A stretch of DNA of 64,000 nt from assembly GCF_038050405.1 (NCBI RefSeq), contig NZ_CP150901.1, positions 3,286,001 to 3,350,000 on the forward strand, given 5' to 3'. The stretch is from Paraburkholderia sp. IMGN_8 (GTDB taxonomy: Bacteria > Pseudomonadota > Gammaproteobacteria > Burkholderiales > Burkholderiaceae). Positions 54,549-63,821 of the stretch are shown one piece after another. The notes beneath the pieces are model-generated. The model worked only from the letters and a program-made list of their open reading frames with translations. It searched no databases and was not told where the DNA came from. Every line of letters begins with the position of its first letter. Position 1 is the stretch's first letter. Made by a program: the position numbers and the translations under genes.

Positions 54549-54758
54549 CTACCGGTCTTCCTCCAGCGCTTTCAGATAAGCGTCGCCGGCGTCTTGAGCC
54601 GCAGCGCGCATGGCGTATGTTTCGTCCGAAACGAGCGAACGTTTGACCTTTTGTGCCCCAAAGTCGACCAGCGTGATGACCCAGACATAGGCGCCAGACT
54701 GCTCGGCCGTTTGCACGAAAGCGCGCACCTCATCGCTGTCGTTTACCTTCGCTTTCAT
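54549..54758 (-). CDS. small conserved-type hypothetical protein
   Basis: A 69-residue soluble, acidic protein with no signal or membrane helix. I recognise no family. It is a real gene by context: GGAGGTCACT precedes the ATG at a proper spacing, codon use follows the neighbours, and it lies 82 bases before glnA and 62 after the GYD gene on the same strand. The predicted make-up is one beta strand pair ([11 protein letters not shown]) followed by a helix ([21 protein letters not shown]). Confidence 0.75.
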   Translation of the reverse strand: MKAKVNDSDEVRAFVQTAEQSGAYVWVITLVDFGAQKVKRSLVSDETYAMRAAAQDAGDAYLKALEEDR

Positions 54759-54820
54759 AGTGACCTCCAGAGAAACTGTCGCGGAAAGAAAACGGTTCGT
54801 GTGCCGGATGCCGGCGTAAT

Positions 54821-55114
54821 TTATGGGAGTCTGGTAAGACTCGCGCTGAATTCGTCCTTCGTGAACGCACGGAGCGTTTGCGTGCGGACATTGCCTGCGG
54901 AGCCGAGCGCGTAGCCGAATGACATGAAGCTTTGCTCATCCGGTGCTTCCACGATCGTGACAATGTCATATTGGCCCATCGTCCAGTAGATCTCTTTCAT
55001 TTCACAGCCAAAACCCTTGGCCTGCTCCATCGCCAGACCGGCCCGCTGTGGGCTGTTTTTGATGTTGCGTATACCTTGATCAGTGAATTGTGCAAGAACC
55101 ACATAAGTTGCCAT
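54821..55114 (-). CDS. GYD domain protein
   Basis: A 97-residue ferredoxin-like fold protein. The core YVVLAQFTDQGIRNIKNSPQR plus IYWTMGQYDIVTIVEAPDE with the characteristic GQYD motif identify the GYD family, thought to act as small dimeric or hexameric ligand-binding proteins. AAGGGGAAT precedes the ATG. It leads a three-gene group ending in glutamine synthetase. This suggests a link to nitrogen metabolism, which I only infer from position. Confidence 0.9.
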   Translation of the reverse strand: MATYVVLAQFTDQGIRNIKNSPQRAGLAMEQAKGFGCEMKEIYWTMGQYDIVTIVEAPDEQSFMSFGYALGSAGNVRTQTLRAFTKDEFSASLTRLP

Positions 55115-55274
55115 GACGATTCCCCTTACGATTGGTACGAGTCGGGATTCACACGCGCAGACAGACCGCGACCGCTACAGCGATCGCGTTGCTCGAAAGC
55201 GTTCTGCGCGTAACCTGATTTTAGGCAATGGAATCACGAGCCACTGACTGTTTGGATGCCCTCATTGAGTGCGA

Positions 55275-56105
55275 TCAGTCTGGACCGTATGTCGTCTCGA
55301 GTACGGCAAGGGTAGCTTTGCGAAGCTTCCGTGCCCGCTCAGTGGCCTTCGTCGTCTTCGCCCAGCCTTCCATCGGCACTTCGATGCTGATCGGCAGATC
55401 GTCCGGCAGCGCACGCAGGATTCCGGCCAGATCGAGGCCACCCTCGCCCGGAATCAGCCGCTCGCAACGCGCCTGATAGAGCAGCGTTTCGAGGTCCTTC
55501 GGACGCTCCGCGGGTGCGTCGCAGAACTGCAGGTAGCGGAAGTATTCGCGCGGCAACGCACGCAGTTCGTCGGTCGACGAACCTGCGCGATCGAAGTGGA
55601 TCGGATCGACGAGCAGTCCAACATTCGCCCTCTCCGCTGCCTTCACGATACGCGCGGCTTGCGTGATGTTCCTGGCGTCGGTCCATGGCATCGGTTCGAT
55701 CGACGGCGTGAGTCCGAGGGGCGCGGCAAGGTCACACAGCTTCGCCAGGTTATCGGCGGTACGCGCTTCGTCGGGATCGTTGCCCGCGACTAGCACGTAG
55801 CGCGCGCCAAGCTCAGCCGCCGTTTCGAGTATCGGCTCGTAGGCGGCCACATCGGTATCGGGTTTGAGGCGCAGGATCTCGGCATCGAGCGCGCCCACGC
55901 CGGTGTCCTTCAGGCGCGCGAGCGTCTCGCGTTTCAATGGCGTATCGCCAACGAAGTCGTAACGCATCTCTTGATCCGTAGCGGGCAGAAGCCGCAAGCC
56001 GACGAAATCGTAGCCGGCGTCAGCTGCGCACTGGACCATCTGCGGCGGCGTCAATTCGATGACCGTCAATGCGGCAAGCGACAACGGGCGATTTTGCTGT
56101 GACAT
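55275..56105 (-). CDS. sugar phosphate isomerase/epimerase (xylose isomerase-like TIM barrel)
   Basis: A 276-residue protein of the AP-endonuclease-2/IolE-like family. Conserved positions are GYDFVGLRLLPA, the metal-ligand region SIEPMPWTD (Glu), LLVDPIHFDRAG (Asp, His) and EVPMEGWAKTTKA (Glu). It lies next to a frameshifted IclR remnant and an MHS transporter, an arrangement seen in aromatic-acid or shikimate-type catabolism, where similar enzymes act as dehydratases (3-dehydroshikimate dehydratase relatives). The substrate is uncertain. Confidence 0.88.
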   Translation of the reverse strand: MSQQNRPLSLAALTVIELTPPQMVQCAADAGYDFVGLRLLPATDQEMRYDFVGDTPLKRETLARLKDTGVGALDAEILRLKPDTDVAAYEPILETAAELGARYVLVAGNDPDEARTADNLAKLCDLAAPLGLTPSIEPMPWTDARNITQAARIVKAAERANVGLLVDPIHFDRAGSSTDELRALPREYFRYLQFCDAPAERPKDLETLLYQARCERLIPGEGGLDLAGILRALPDDLPISIEVPMEGWAKTTKATERARKLRKATLAVLETTYGPD

Positions 56106-56136
56106 GTCCTTCTCGTATATTCAGGATGGCGAAGGT

Positions 56137-56330
56137 TCAGAAGCTGCCGTGGAACATCTTGATCGCGTTAGTCAACAGTTGGTGCGTTGCACTGCGGGGA
56201 ATCCGCAGATCTTCCGACATAGCACTCAGCGCGCGATCCGTCCACGCTTTCTGCCAGCAATTCGATGATTGCCACACCTCGATCCAGGGCGCCCGGGTCG
56301 CTGCGCTCCTGCGAAGGACTTGCCCTGCCT
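56137..56330 (-). pseudogene. frameshifted N-terminal remnant of an IclR-family regulator
   Basis: Reading the minus strand, one frame gives GALDRGVAIIELLAESVDG, the helix that opens IclR DNA-binding domains. The next frame, starting within ten bases, gives RALSAMSEDLRIPRSATHQLL, the recognition helix. The switch falls at a CGCGCG stretch near 56243, consistent with a one-base indel. Similarity ends after HQLLT, so the effector domain is missing too. The remnant sits in the divergent gap between the isomerase-like gene and the MHS transporter, where a regulator would be expected. Confidence 0.65.
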
Positions 56331-56519
56331 GTCCCGGTTCGCGTGTCGCCCGCCGGGTAAACACCGAGCGGAATTCCATCCCACACTATATGGAAGACTA
56401 TTCCACACACAACGGACTTGGATCAATATGGGTCCCAGCACCTCACCGACCGCGCGCTACTGATCGGAACAAAGAAGCCGAGGAACGCCCGGCCTCAACA
56501 AGCCAATTTCGGAGACGAC

Positions 56520-57947
56520 ATGGAAGCCCAATCGCAAGGCGCATCCAGCCCAGACGACGTGCAACATCACCGCAAGCAGACCAGAAAGGCGACCGCGAGC
56601 GGCTGGATCGGCTCGGCGCTGGAGTACTACGATTTCTTCATCTATGCGCAGGCCGCGGCGCTGATCTTCCCGCAGTTGTTCTTTCCGTCAGGCAATCCGA
56701 AAGTGGCGATCATCGCGTCGCTGGCAACCTATGGCGTCGGTTACGTTGCACGGCCGATCGGCGCGTTCTTCCTCGGACACTGGGGCGACACCCACGGCCG
56801 CAAAACCGTACTCCTCGTATGCATGTTCCTGATGGGCGCAGCGACGATGGCCGTCGGTCTCCTGCCGACGTACCACCAGATCGGCATGCTGGCCCCGACG
56901 CTTCTCGTCATCGTGCGTCTGGTCCAGGGCTTCGCGGTGGCCGGTGAAATCTCCGGCGCGAGTTCGATGATTCTCGAGCACGCGCCATTCGGCCGCCGGG
57001 GGTATTACGCGAGCTTCACACTGCAGGGCGTGCAGGCCGGGCAGATTCTCGCCGCGGCCGTCTTCCTGCCGCTCGCGTATTTCATGCCGGAAGACGCGTT
57101 CAATTCGTGGGGCTGGCGCATTCCGTTCCTGCTCTCCGCTGGCGTACTGGTCGCGGGCTACATCATCCGCCGTGAAGTCGAGGAAACGCCCGCGTTTACC
57201 AAGGAAGCCGGCGAAGCGGAAGTGCCGAAGGCGCCGATCAGCGAAGCGTTCAAGTACGGTTGGAAGGACATGATTCGCGTCGTCTGCATGGCGCTGATGA
57301 ACGTGATCCCCGTCGTCGCTACGATCTTCGGCGCGGCCTACGCGGTGCAGGCCGCCTACGGTATCGGCTTTCACAAGAGCGTGTATCTGTGGATTCCAGT
57401 TGTCGGCAATATCGTCGCGGTGCTGGTAATTCCGTTCGTCGGTAATCTGTCGGACCGCATCGGCCGCAAGCTGCCGATCGCAGTCGGCGCGATCGGCTCG
57501 GGGCTGCTTTCGTTCGGCTATCTCTACGCGATCAGCATTCACAACGTGCCGGTCGCGTTCATCATGTCGCTGCTGATGTGGGGCATCGTCTACCAGGGGT
57601 ATAACGCGATCTTCCCGAGCTTCTACCCGGAACTCTTCCCGACGCGCTCCCGCGTTTCGGCGATGGCGATCGCGCAGAACATCGGCACGCTCATTACAGC
57701 GCTGCTGCCAGCGCTGTTCGCGACTGTCGCGCCTCCGGGATCAGCCAACATTCCGCTCACCGTCGGCTCGATCACGCTTGGCGTGACGATCGTCGCAGCG
57801 CTCGCGGCATGGAGCGCACGCGAGACGTATCGCATCCCGATGAGCCGGCTCGGCGAGCCCGACGCCGTTCCCATCGACAAAGCCGAATATGACCGGCTGC
57901 GCGGACAAACCGTAGCGGACGAGAAGCTGGCAAAGGCGTCCGCCTGA
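56520..57947 (+). CDS. MHS-family MFS transporter (ShiA-like)
   Basis: A 475-residue symporter with 12 predicted helices. MHS hallmarks are SGWIGSALEYYDFFIYAQAAALIFPQLFFPSGNP, GHWGDTHGRKTVLL (motif A) and GNLSDRIGRKLPIA. The ATG at 56520 follows GGAGACGAC. It is divergent from an isomerase-like gene and was probably once controlled by the decayed IclR gene between them. Shikimate- or dicarboxylate-like acids are typical substrates. Confidence 0.93.
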   Translation: MEAQSQGASSPDDVQHHRKQTRKATASGWIGSALEYYDFFIYAQAAALIFPQLFFPSGNPKVAIIASLATYGVGYVARPIGAFFLGHWGDTHGRKTVLLVCMFLMGAATMAVGLLPTYHQIGMLAPTLLVIVRLVQGFAVAGEISGASSMILEHAPFGRRGYYASFTLQGVQAGQILAAAVFLPLAYFMPEDAFNSWGWRIPFLLSAGVLVAGYIIRREVEETPAFTKEAGEAEVPKAPISEAFKYGWKDMIRVVCMALMNVIPVVATIFGAAYAVQAAYGIGFHKSVYLWIPVVGNIVAVLVIPFVGNLSDRIGRKLPIAVGAIGSGLLSFGYLYAISIHNVPVAFIMSLLMWGIVYQGYNAIFPSFYPELFPTRSRVSAMAIAQNIGTLITALLPALFATVAPPGSANIPLTVGSITLGVTIVAALAAWSARETYRIPMSRLGEPDAVPIDKAEYDRLRGQTVADEKLAKASA

Positions 57948-58037
57948 CCAACCTTCACGGCGCGCTCGTCACGATGCCGCACACGGCCGCGACGACCGCG
58001 CGTGTCGACGAACTGACGCCGACAGCGCCGATTCGCT

Positions 58038-58193
58038 TCAACGCTGACGACGATAGGCTTCGGCCATGAGCGCGCTAACCTCGGCGCGGGTCCTCAATGC
58101 ATCCCGGATTGCGTCGGGAAGCCGCGAGAACCATTCGAAAACGGCTGGAGCAAGAACGGTGGCGGCAATTGCCGCTGTAATGAGCGATTTCAT
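58038..58193 (-). CDS. 51-residue secreted peptide
   Basis: A short frame from the ATG at 58193 to a TGA at 58038. It starts MKSLITAAIAATVLAPAVF, an apparent signal peptide of the type seen in Burkholderia DUF4148 proteins, and continues with LRTRAEVSALMAEAYRRQR, resembling the start of the DUF4148 repeat helix. The family is normally longer, so this may be a shortened member or remnant. No strong ribosome site is present. It is bounded by the MHS gene on one side and the TetR gene on the other. Confidence 0.45.
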   Translation of the reverse strand: MKSLITAAIAATVLAPAVFEWFSRLPDAIRDALRTRAEVSALMAEAYRRQR

Positions 58194-58391
58194 GAGTGGG
58201 GACCCGAGTAGGTTCTTCCGGCTAGCAGCCTGCTGTAGCGGAGGCGATGAAGCGCTTTCTTAAAACGCTGCCCGAGAGCAAACCGGGCGGGGGTTTCAGA
58301 AAATTGTCCGTCAAAGCATAAGTATAAACCCTAATGCCTGACAGGCTTCACCAAGCTTCACCAGGCTGAACCGCCCCGCGTCTCGCACCAA

Positions 58392-59006
58392 TCATGCATA
58401 GCGCGCAAGAAACATATCCGCGGCGGATTCCGCTACCTGCTTCTGTTCCTCTTTGCTGAGAGGCGGCTGCCCCATCGTCACTTGCGGCCAGAAAGCGAAC
58501 GCTTTCACGAGGCCCTGCAACTGCTGCGAGGCGAACATCGGGTCCGATGTCTTGAGACGGCCATCGGCAGCGGCTGCACGTATCCACACGGTCAGGTCTT
58601 CTTCGCGCTCACCCATGCGGGCCACCATGTCGCGCGCGCGCTCCGGCGAATGAATGCCTGCCGCGATCGCAACGCGCGCGAGCGACAGGAATGCCTCGTC
58701 GTTTAAAAGACTTAGCTTTTTCAACAGCAACTGGAGCAATTGCGCGCGCAACGGCTGAGAGCCGGAATAAACGGGCGCCTCTCCCGTGTCACTCGAGTCC
58801 CACAACTGCCGCAGGATGGCTGCGAACAGCGCTTCCTTGCTTGGAAAATGGTTGTAGACCGTACGCTTTGAGACGCTCGCGCGGGCTGCGATGCGGTCCA
58901 TGCTGGTGGCGTCGAAGCCGGCCCCGAGAAATTCTTCGATAGCCGCGCTGATCACGGCGGCGCGCTTGCGATCGGTCAGGCGTAGACGGGTATCACTGGT
59001 ATCCAT
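58392..59006 (-). CDS. TetR-family transcriptional regulator
   Basis: A 204-residue repressor. The DNA-binding region is VISAAIEEFLGAGFDATSMDRIAARASVSKRTVYNHFPSKEALFAAIL, followed by an all-helical ligand domain of the AcrR C-terminal type (WPQVTMGQPPLSKEEQ near the end). It is divergent from an MBL-fold enzyme gene 83 bases away, which it probably controls. Confidence 0.94.
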   Translation of the reverse strand: MDTSDTRLRLTDRKRAAVISAAIEEFLGAGFDATSMDRIAARASVSKRTVYNHFPSKEALFAAILRQLWDSSDTGEAPVYSGSQPLRAQLLQLLLKKLSLLNDEAFLSLARVAIAAGIHSPERARDMVARMGEREEDLTVWIRAAAADGRLKTSDPMFASQQLQGLVKAFAFWPQVTMGQPPLSKEEQKQVAESAADMFLARYA

Positions 59007-59026
59007 AGCTAAATTTTACACCGGGC

Positions 59027-59051
59027 AGTTTACTTTTCCTGACGATAAACT
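59027..59051. promoter_or_regulatory. inverted repeat AGTTTA-N13-TAAACT between tetR and the MBL gene
   Basis: Perfect 6-base arms at 59027-59032 and 59046-59051 in the 83-base divergent region. GTCTAC and GTTTAC variants repeat nearby. This is the likely TetR binding region for both promoters. Confidence 0.55.
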
Positions 59052-59089
59052 ACACTGCATAGTCTACTTTCCGCATCGGGACGCCCCAC

Positions 59090-60232
59090 ATGACATTGTT
59101 CACCGCTTCTATCCGCCGCGCTTTGGGCCTGACGGCAGCGCGACGCGGGCGTGAATTCTTCGACTCGTCAGCACAGCATGACGGCGAGCGCTTTCGTAAC
59201 GTCAAGCCGCGGCCCGTCGAAGGAATCGGCAAAATGTTGAGCATCGCGTGGAATATGTTGCTCAATAAACCGGACGGCACTGCGCCTGCCAGCACTCTGC
59301 CCGTCGATGCGCTGACACGCGAACAGCTTGACGCGGCACCTGAGCGCAGCCTGTATCGCCTCGGGCATTCGACCATGCTGCTCAAACTGCGCGGTCAGTT
59401 CTGGCTGACCGACCCGGTCTTCGCCGAACGTGCATCGCCGTTCAAGCGGTTCGGTCCAAAACGCTTTCATGCACCGCCCATTGCGCTCGCTGATTTGCCG
59501 CCACTGCGCGGCGTGATTCTGTCGCATGACCACTACGACCACCTGGACCGCGAGACGGTGCTTGCACTCGCCAGTAAAACGAGCGTGTTTCTGACGCCGC
59601 TGGGTGTCGGCGACCGGCTGATCGAGTGGGGTATCGACGCGTCGAAGGTGCGCCAGTTCGACTGGTGGCAGGGTGTAGAGATCGACGGTGTGGCGTTCAC
59701 GGCGACACCTGCCCAGCATTTCTCCGGCCGCAGTCTTTTCGACGGCAACAGCACCTTGTGGGCCTCGTGGGTCATCGTCGACGGCGATCTGCGCGTGTTC
59801 TTCAGCGGCGACACGGGCTACTTCGACGGTTTCAGGACCATCGGCGAGCGGCTCGGTCCATTCAACGTGACGCTGCTCGAAACGGGCGCCTACGACGCCC
59901 AATGGCCGTACGTTCACATGCAGCCGGACGAAACCGTCCAGGCGCACCTCGATCTGCGCGGCCGCTGGCTGGCGCCGATTCACAACGGGACGTTCGATCT
60001 GGCGATGCATCGCTGGCAGGAACCGTTTGAGCGCGTAATGGGGCTCGCCGCCGCGCGTGGCATTCCGCTCGCGACGCCGCGCATGGGCGAGCGGCTGGAT
60101 CTGGCCGCGCCGCACCGCGGTGAGCGGTGGTGGCGCGAGGTCGCCGAGATCGCCGAGATCGTGCAGGAGCCCAGGACGTTGCGGCGCTGGTTTGCCTGCC
60201 GCAATGCTGGGCAAGCAAATTCGCAGGGCTAA
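59090..60232 (+). CDS. MBL-fold hydrolase (RomA/NAPE-PLD-like)
   Basis: A 380-residue zinc metallo-beta-lactamase-fold protein. Metal ligands are in SHDHYDHLD (His146, His148, Asp150, His151), with FSGDTGYFDGF and the IHNGTFDLAMH segment completing the site. This is the NAPE-PLD/RomA branch (FGPKRFHAPPI), whose members act on phospholipid-like phosphodiesters. No signal peptide is clear, but an amphipathic N-terminus could associate with membranes. Divergent TetR control is likely. Confidence 0.92.
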   Translation: MTLFTASIRRALGLTAARRGREFFDSSAQHDGERFRNVKPRPVEGIGKMLSIAWNMLLNKPDGTAPASTLPVDALTREQLDAAPERSLYRLGHSTMLLKLRGQFWLTDPVFAERASPFKRFGPKRFHAPPIALADLPPLRGVILSHDHYDHLDRETVLALASKTSVFLTPLGVGDRLIEWGIDASKVRQFDWWQGVEIDGVAFTATPAQHFSGRSLFDGNSTLWASWVIVDGDLRVFFSGDTGYFDGFRTIGERLGPFNVTLLETGAYDAQWPYVHMQPDETVQAHLDLRGRWLAPIHNGTFDLAMHRWQEPFERVMGLAAARGIPLATPRMGERLDLAAPHRGERWWREVAEIAEIVQEPRTLRRWFACRNAGQANSQG

Positions 60233-60512
60233 CTATCTACGCTCGCCGATACGGCGAACCAAGGCGCCTTGCCGCTCCGCGATCGCTCTGGTTGGCCGGG
60301 CGGCGAGCTTACCCCCGCTTGCTCCTGGGCGTTTTCGGGGGCGGCAGCACGATCGTGTCTTCTAACTTGCACCCGTCCTGGGACCGAAGCTCCAGCGTTC
60401 GGACTGGAGGGCCCTTCTGGACAACCACTTCGCGACTAATGCCGGTTTTCCCACACACCGGAAATTGACGCTCTGTCATACTGACCGTCCAGGCGTATGT
60501 TGGGAGATCGCC

Positions 60513-60791
60513 ATGCCGGTATATGTCGATGAAGGATTCAGACCCTGTGTCACGGAATGCGCGACCGTCGCCTTTCGTGTCTGCTTCGACGATCGCGCCC
60601 AGATCTTCGAGGTGAGCGCTGAGGCACTGATCAGATATTGCGGAGCCGCGAGCAGACGGCGGATGGACCTTCTGATCGCATTCGAAGACGCGCAGCTTGA
60701 AATATTGAAGGTGGCGGAGCTCAAACAATCTTTCAAGCCGGCGGAGCCCATCAAGCTGGGCCTCGACGAATTCAGAATGGTCATGCACTAG
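60513..60791 (+). CDS. DUF1488 family protein
   Basis: A 92-residue soluble protein. The pattern VAFRVCFDDRAQIFEVSAEALIRYCG followed by LIAFEDAQLEILKVAELK fits DUF1488, a small family without known function. The ATG at 60513 follows GGGAGATCGCC. It contains four cysteines. No operon partner is close. Confidence 0.82.
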   Translation: MPVYVDEGFRPCVTECATVAFRVCFDDRAQIFEVSAEALIRYCGAASRRRMDLLIAFEDAQLEILKVAELKQSFKPAEPIKLGLDEFRMVMH

Positions 60792-61109
60792 GGTCTGGCG
60801 GAAACGGCACGGCCCAAGGCAACGACGGCGCGTGCCACCGAGGCAGCTACCTTCCAGCAGACTCTGGCATCCCGACAAAACGCTTTCCGCGCGATACTCG
60901 ATACGCAATACGCGGATGTCAGGGCTATCTCTCCCGATACGCCGATCCCAATGAGAAGACCGCGGGAATGGCGTGCGCGTGCACCCAATTTTTTTAAATC
61001 GGCGTCGATTTCAGGTAGCCCGATTCGTCGTAGTATCAGAGCCGCCCGCCGATCCTGAATCGACTTCGGGGCCGTGCGGCTCCCACAACTCACTCAAGGA
61101 AAAACGACG
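60792..61109. other. gap with no gene
   Basis: A 318-base stretch between the DUF1488 and YciI genes. I see no supported coding sequence, RNA gene or repeat. The YciI promoter should lie in it. Confidence 0.5.
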
Positions 61110-61547
61110 ATGAAAGTCATGGTGATGGTGAAGGCTACGAGCGAGTCGGAGGCCGGGAAAATGCCCAGCACGGAGTTGCTTACCGCAATGGGCAATTTCA
61201 ATGAAGAACTCGTCAAGGCAGGCGTGATGCTCTCGGGCGAGGGCTTGCACCCGAGCGCAAGAGGCAAACGGGTGCGCTTCTCGGGCAGCCAGCGGACCGT
61301 GATCGACGGACCGTTCGCAGAGACCAAGGAACTCGTCGCCGGGTTCTGGCTGTGGCAAGTCAAGTCGATGGAGGAAGCCGTCGAATGGGTCAGGCGCTGC
61401 CCCAATCCCATGGAAGGCGAATCGGAGATCGAAATTCGCCCGCTTTTCGAGGCCGCCGATTTCGGCGCTGAATTCACGCCCGAGCTGCAGGCCCAGGAAG
61501 AAGGCCTGCGCGCTGCGGTCGAAGACGCGGCGAACAAGCCGCGCTGA
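61110..61547 (+). CDS. YciI/DGPF-domain protein
   Basis: A 145-residue ferredoxin-like protein with the DGPF motif (VIDGPFAETKELVAGFW) that defines the YCII-related family, plus the MVMVKATSESEAG opening. The conserved His-Asp dyad seen in YciI appears as H near GEGLHPSARG. CAAGGA stands before the ATG. Relatives are often next to ECF sigma factor genes. None is within this window, so this copy is solitary. Enzymatic roles in the family vary and none can be assigned here. Confidence 0.9.
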   Translation: MKVMVMVKATSESEAGKMPSTELLTAMGNFNEELVKAGVMLSGEGLHPSARGKRVRFSGSQRTVIDGPFAETKELVAGFWLWQVKSMEEAVEWVRRCPNPMEGESEIEIRPLFEAADFGAEFTPELQAQEEGLRAAVEDAANKPR

Positions 61548-61601
61548 CGTGGGCGCGCGGCCCCGGAATCCCGAGAAGCGCGCGTCGTGAGGCTTGGCGC
61601 A

Positions 61602-63518
61602 TCAGATTTCCACGCGTGCGCCCAACTCGATGACGCGATTGGCAGGCAGCTTCAGATAGGCCGCGACGTTGCCGACGTTGTGCAGCATGACCGCGAACAG
61701 CCGCTCGCGCCACATCGCCATGCCGCTGTCGCGCGTGGGTACCACGGTCGCCCGGCTGAGGAAATAAGACGTCTCTGCTGACTCGAAGGCGAGACCCGAC
61801 GCCTTCAGCGCGCGTGGCAGATCGACCTCATCCATGAACCCATATGTGATCGTGATCTGGTAGCAGTCTGAGTCGAGCGAGTGCACGGTCACGCGCTCGC
61901 TCGCCGGAACCCACGGTATCTCCTCATTATTCACCGTCACGAAAACCACGCGATCGTGCAGCACGCGGTTGTGCATCAGATTGTTTATCAGCGAGTGCGG
62001 CACGCCGTCAGGATCCGCCGACAGGAAGATCGCCGTACCGCCGACCCGTATCGGCGAGCGGGCCAGCAGCTTCGCCAGGAATGGCTTGAGAGGCGTCGCC
62101 CCGGCCCTCACGCGCGCTTCGGCACGCATCATCTCCCAGCCGCGTCCCCAGGTCGCCATGATCGTGTAGATGATCAGCCCGACCAGAAGCGGGAACCAGC
62201 CGCCTTGCATCAGCTTCAGCAGATTCGCGGAGAAGAACGTCGCGTCGATGATGAAGAAAAATACGGTGGCGAAAACACACAGCAGCCAGTTGTAATGCCA
62301 CGCGTAGCGCACGACGAAGAACGTGAGAACTGTGGTGATCAGCATCGTGCCGGTTACGGCGATACCGTATGCGGAGCCGAGCGCCGTCGATGAGCCGAAG
62401 CCGAGCACCGCGGCCACGACGGCAGCCAGCAGCGTCCAGTTGATGCCGGGCACGTAAATCTGCCCCATCTCCCTTTCCGACGTATAGACGACGTTCATGC
62501 GCGGCAGGAAGCCGAGTTGCATCGCCTGCTTCGTCATCGAATACGTACCCGAGATGACGGCTTGAGACGCGATGACGGTCGCGATCGTCGACAACACGAT
62601 CATCGGATACAGCGCCCATTGCGGGAACAGCCGGTAGAACGGATTCTGCAGCGCCCCCGGATCGGCAAGCAGCAACGCGCCCTGCCCCAGGTAGTTCAAT
62701 GCGAGCGCCGGGAACACCAGGCCGAACCAGGTCAACCTGATCGGCTTCGCGCCGAAATGTCCCATATCGGCATACAGCGCCTCGGCGCCCGTCAGCGACA
62801 GCACGACCGCCCCCAACGCAACGAAGGCCAGCCACCGGTGACGCAGGCAGAATGCGAGCCCGGTGAACGGATCGAGCGCGACCAGTATCGCGGGCGCCCT
62901 CGTCATATTGACGACACCCACCACGGCAAGCACGATGAACCAGAGCACCATCACAGGTCCGAAGATATTGCCGATGCCGGCGGTACCGCGCTTCTGCATC
63001 ACGAACAGCGTGACCAGCGCAACCAGTGTCACCGGTATCACGTACGTCTTCAGAAACGGCGCGGCGACCTCCAGACCTTCGACCGCGCTCAGCACCGAGA
63101 TTGCCGGCGTGATCACGCTGTCGCCGTAGAAGAGCGCTGCGCCCATGATGCCGACGCCCAGCAGCGTACGACGCAGCCGTGGCCGTGTCGCTACTGACGA
63201 AGCAGCGAGCGCCAGCAGCGCCATGATGCCGCCCTCGCCGTGATTGTTCGCGCGGAGAATCAGCGCGACATACTTGAGCGAGACGACGACAATCAGCGAC
63301 CAGACGATCAACGACACGATGCCGACCACGTTCAGCGCGTTCAGCGTGAGTCCATTGGCCGGATCGAACACCGTCTGCAGCGTATAGAGCGGGCTGGTCC
63401 CGATGTCGCCATACACGATACCCAGCGCCGCAAGTGCGAGCGCGGCCATCGCCGGCCGGTGAGGCGCGGGTTCGCCGGGATGGCCAGCCTTGGCCCTGGC
63501 GGATACGGACTGGCTCAT
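61602..63518 (-). CDS. kup: Kup potassium uptake protein
   Basis: A 638-residue K+/H+ symporter with 12 predicted helices and a cytoplasmic C-terminal part (about 460-638). The family N-terminus LAALGIVYGDIGTSPLYTLQTVF is intact. GALFYGDSVITPAISVLSAVEGL and the EREMGQIYVPGINWTLL loop are also conserved. The ATG at 63518 is preceded by GGAGCGAGAC. It imports K+ at low pH or low salt. Other kup copies are common in this group. No partner genes lie beside it. Confidence 0.96.
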   Translation of the reverse strand: MSQSVSARAKAGHPGEPAPHRPAMAALALAALGIVYGDIGTSPLYTLQTVFDPANGLTLNALNVVGIVSLIVWSLIVVVSLKYVALILRANNHGEGGIMALLALAASSVATRPRLRRTLLGVGIMGAALFYGDSVITPAISVLSAVEGLEVAAPFLKTYVIPVTLVALVTLFVMQKRGTAGIGNIFGPVMVLWFIVLAVVGVVNMTRAPAILVALDPFTGLAFCLRHRWLAFVALGAVVLSLTGAEALYADMGHFGAKPIRLTWFGLVFPALALNYLGQGALLLADPGALQNPFYRLFPQWALYPMIVLSTIATVIASQAVISGTYSMTKQAMQLGFLPRMNVVYTSEREMGQIYVPGINWTLLAAVVAAVLGFGSSTALGSAYGIAVTGTMLITTVLTFFVVRYAWHYNWLLCVFATVFFFIIDATFFSANLLKLMQGGWFPLLVGLIIYTIMATWGRGWEMMRAEARVRAGATPLKPFLAKLLARSPIRVGGTAIFLSADPDGVPHSLINNLMHNRVLHDRVVFVTVNNEEIPWVPASERVTVHSLDSDCYQITITYGFMDEVDLPRALKASGLAFESAETSYFLSRATVVPTRDSGMAMWRERLFAVMLHNVGNVAAYLKLPANRVIELGARVEI

Positions 63519-63821
63519 GTCTCGCTCCAGATTGGCGCTCCGGCGATGCAACGCACGCGATGTGCCGCTGCGCCGTGAGGAACAGATCGTCGCGTGTTCG
63601 CTCCGGATCGATCTGAAAGCACGATCAATGATCAGTTGATTGGCTTGCTGCCTTAGTTGTTCAAAGTATAGGGAAGCAACAGCCGAAAAGCAGGTTCGAT
63701 GTGACAGCGAAAAAAAGCGTACCGCGACGGCCCGTCAGCGTCGGAACGCCGCCGCATGCCGGTCGATTGCCGCTGTTCGGCCGATAAAGTCCGCCAAGCG
63801 ATTCGGATGTCGGCGGCACGC
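63519..63821. other. gap upstream of kup
   Basis: A 303-base stretch holding the kup promoter region. I see no supported gene. Overlapping short frames on both strands carry no ribosome sites. Confidence 0.45.
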
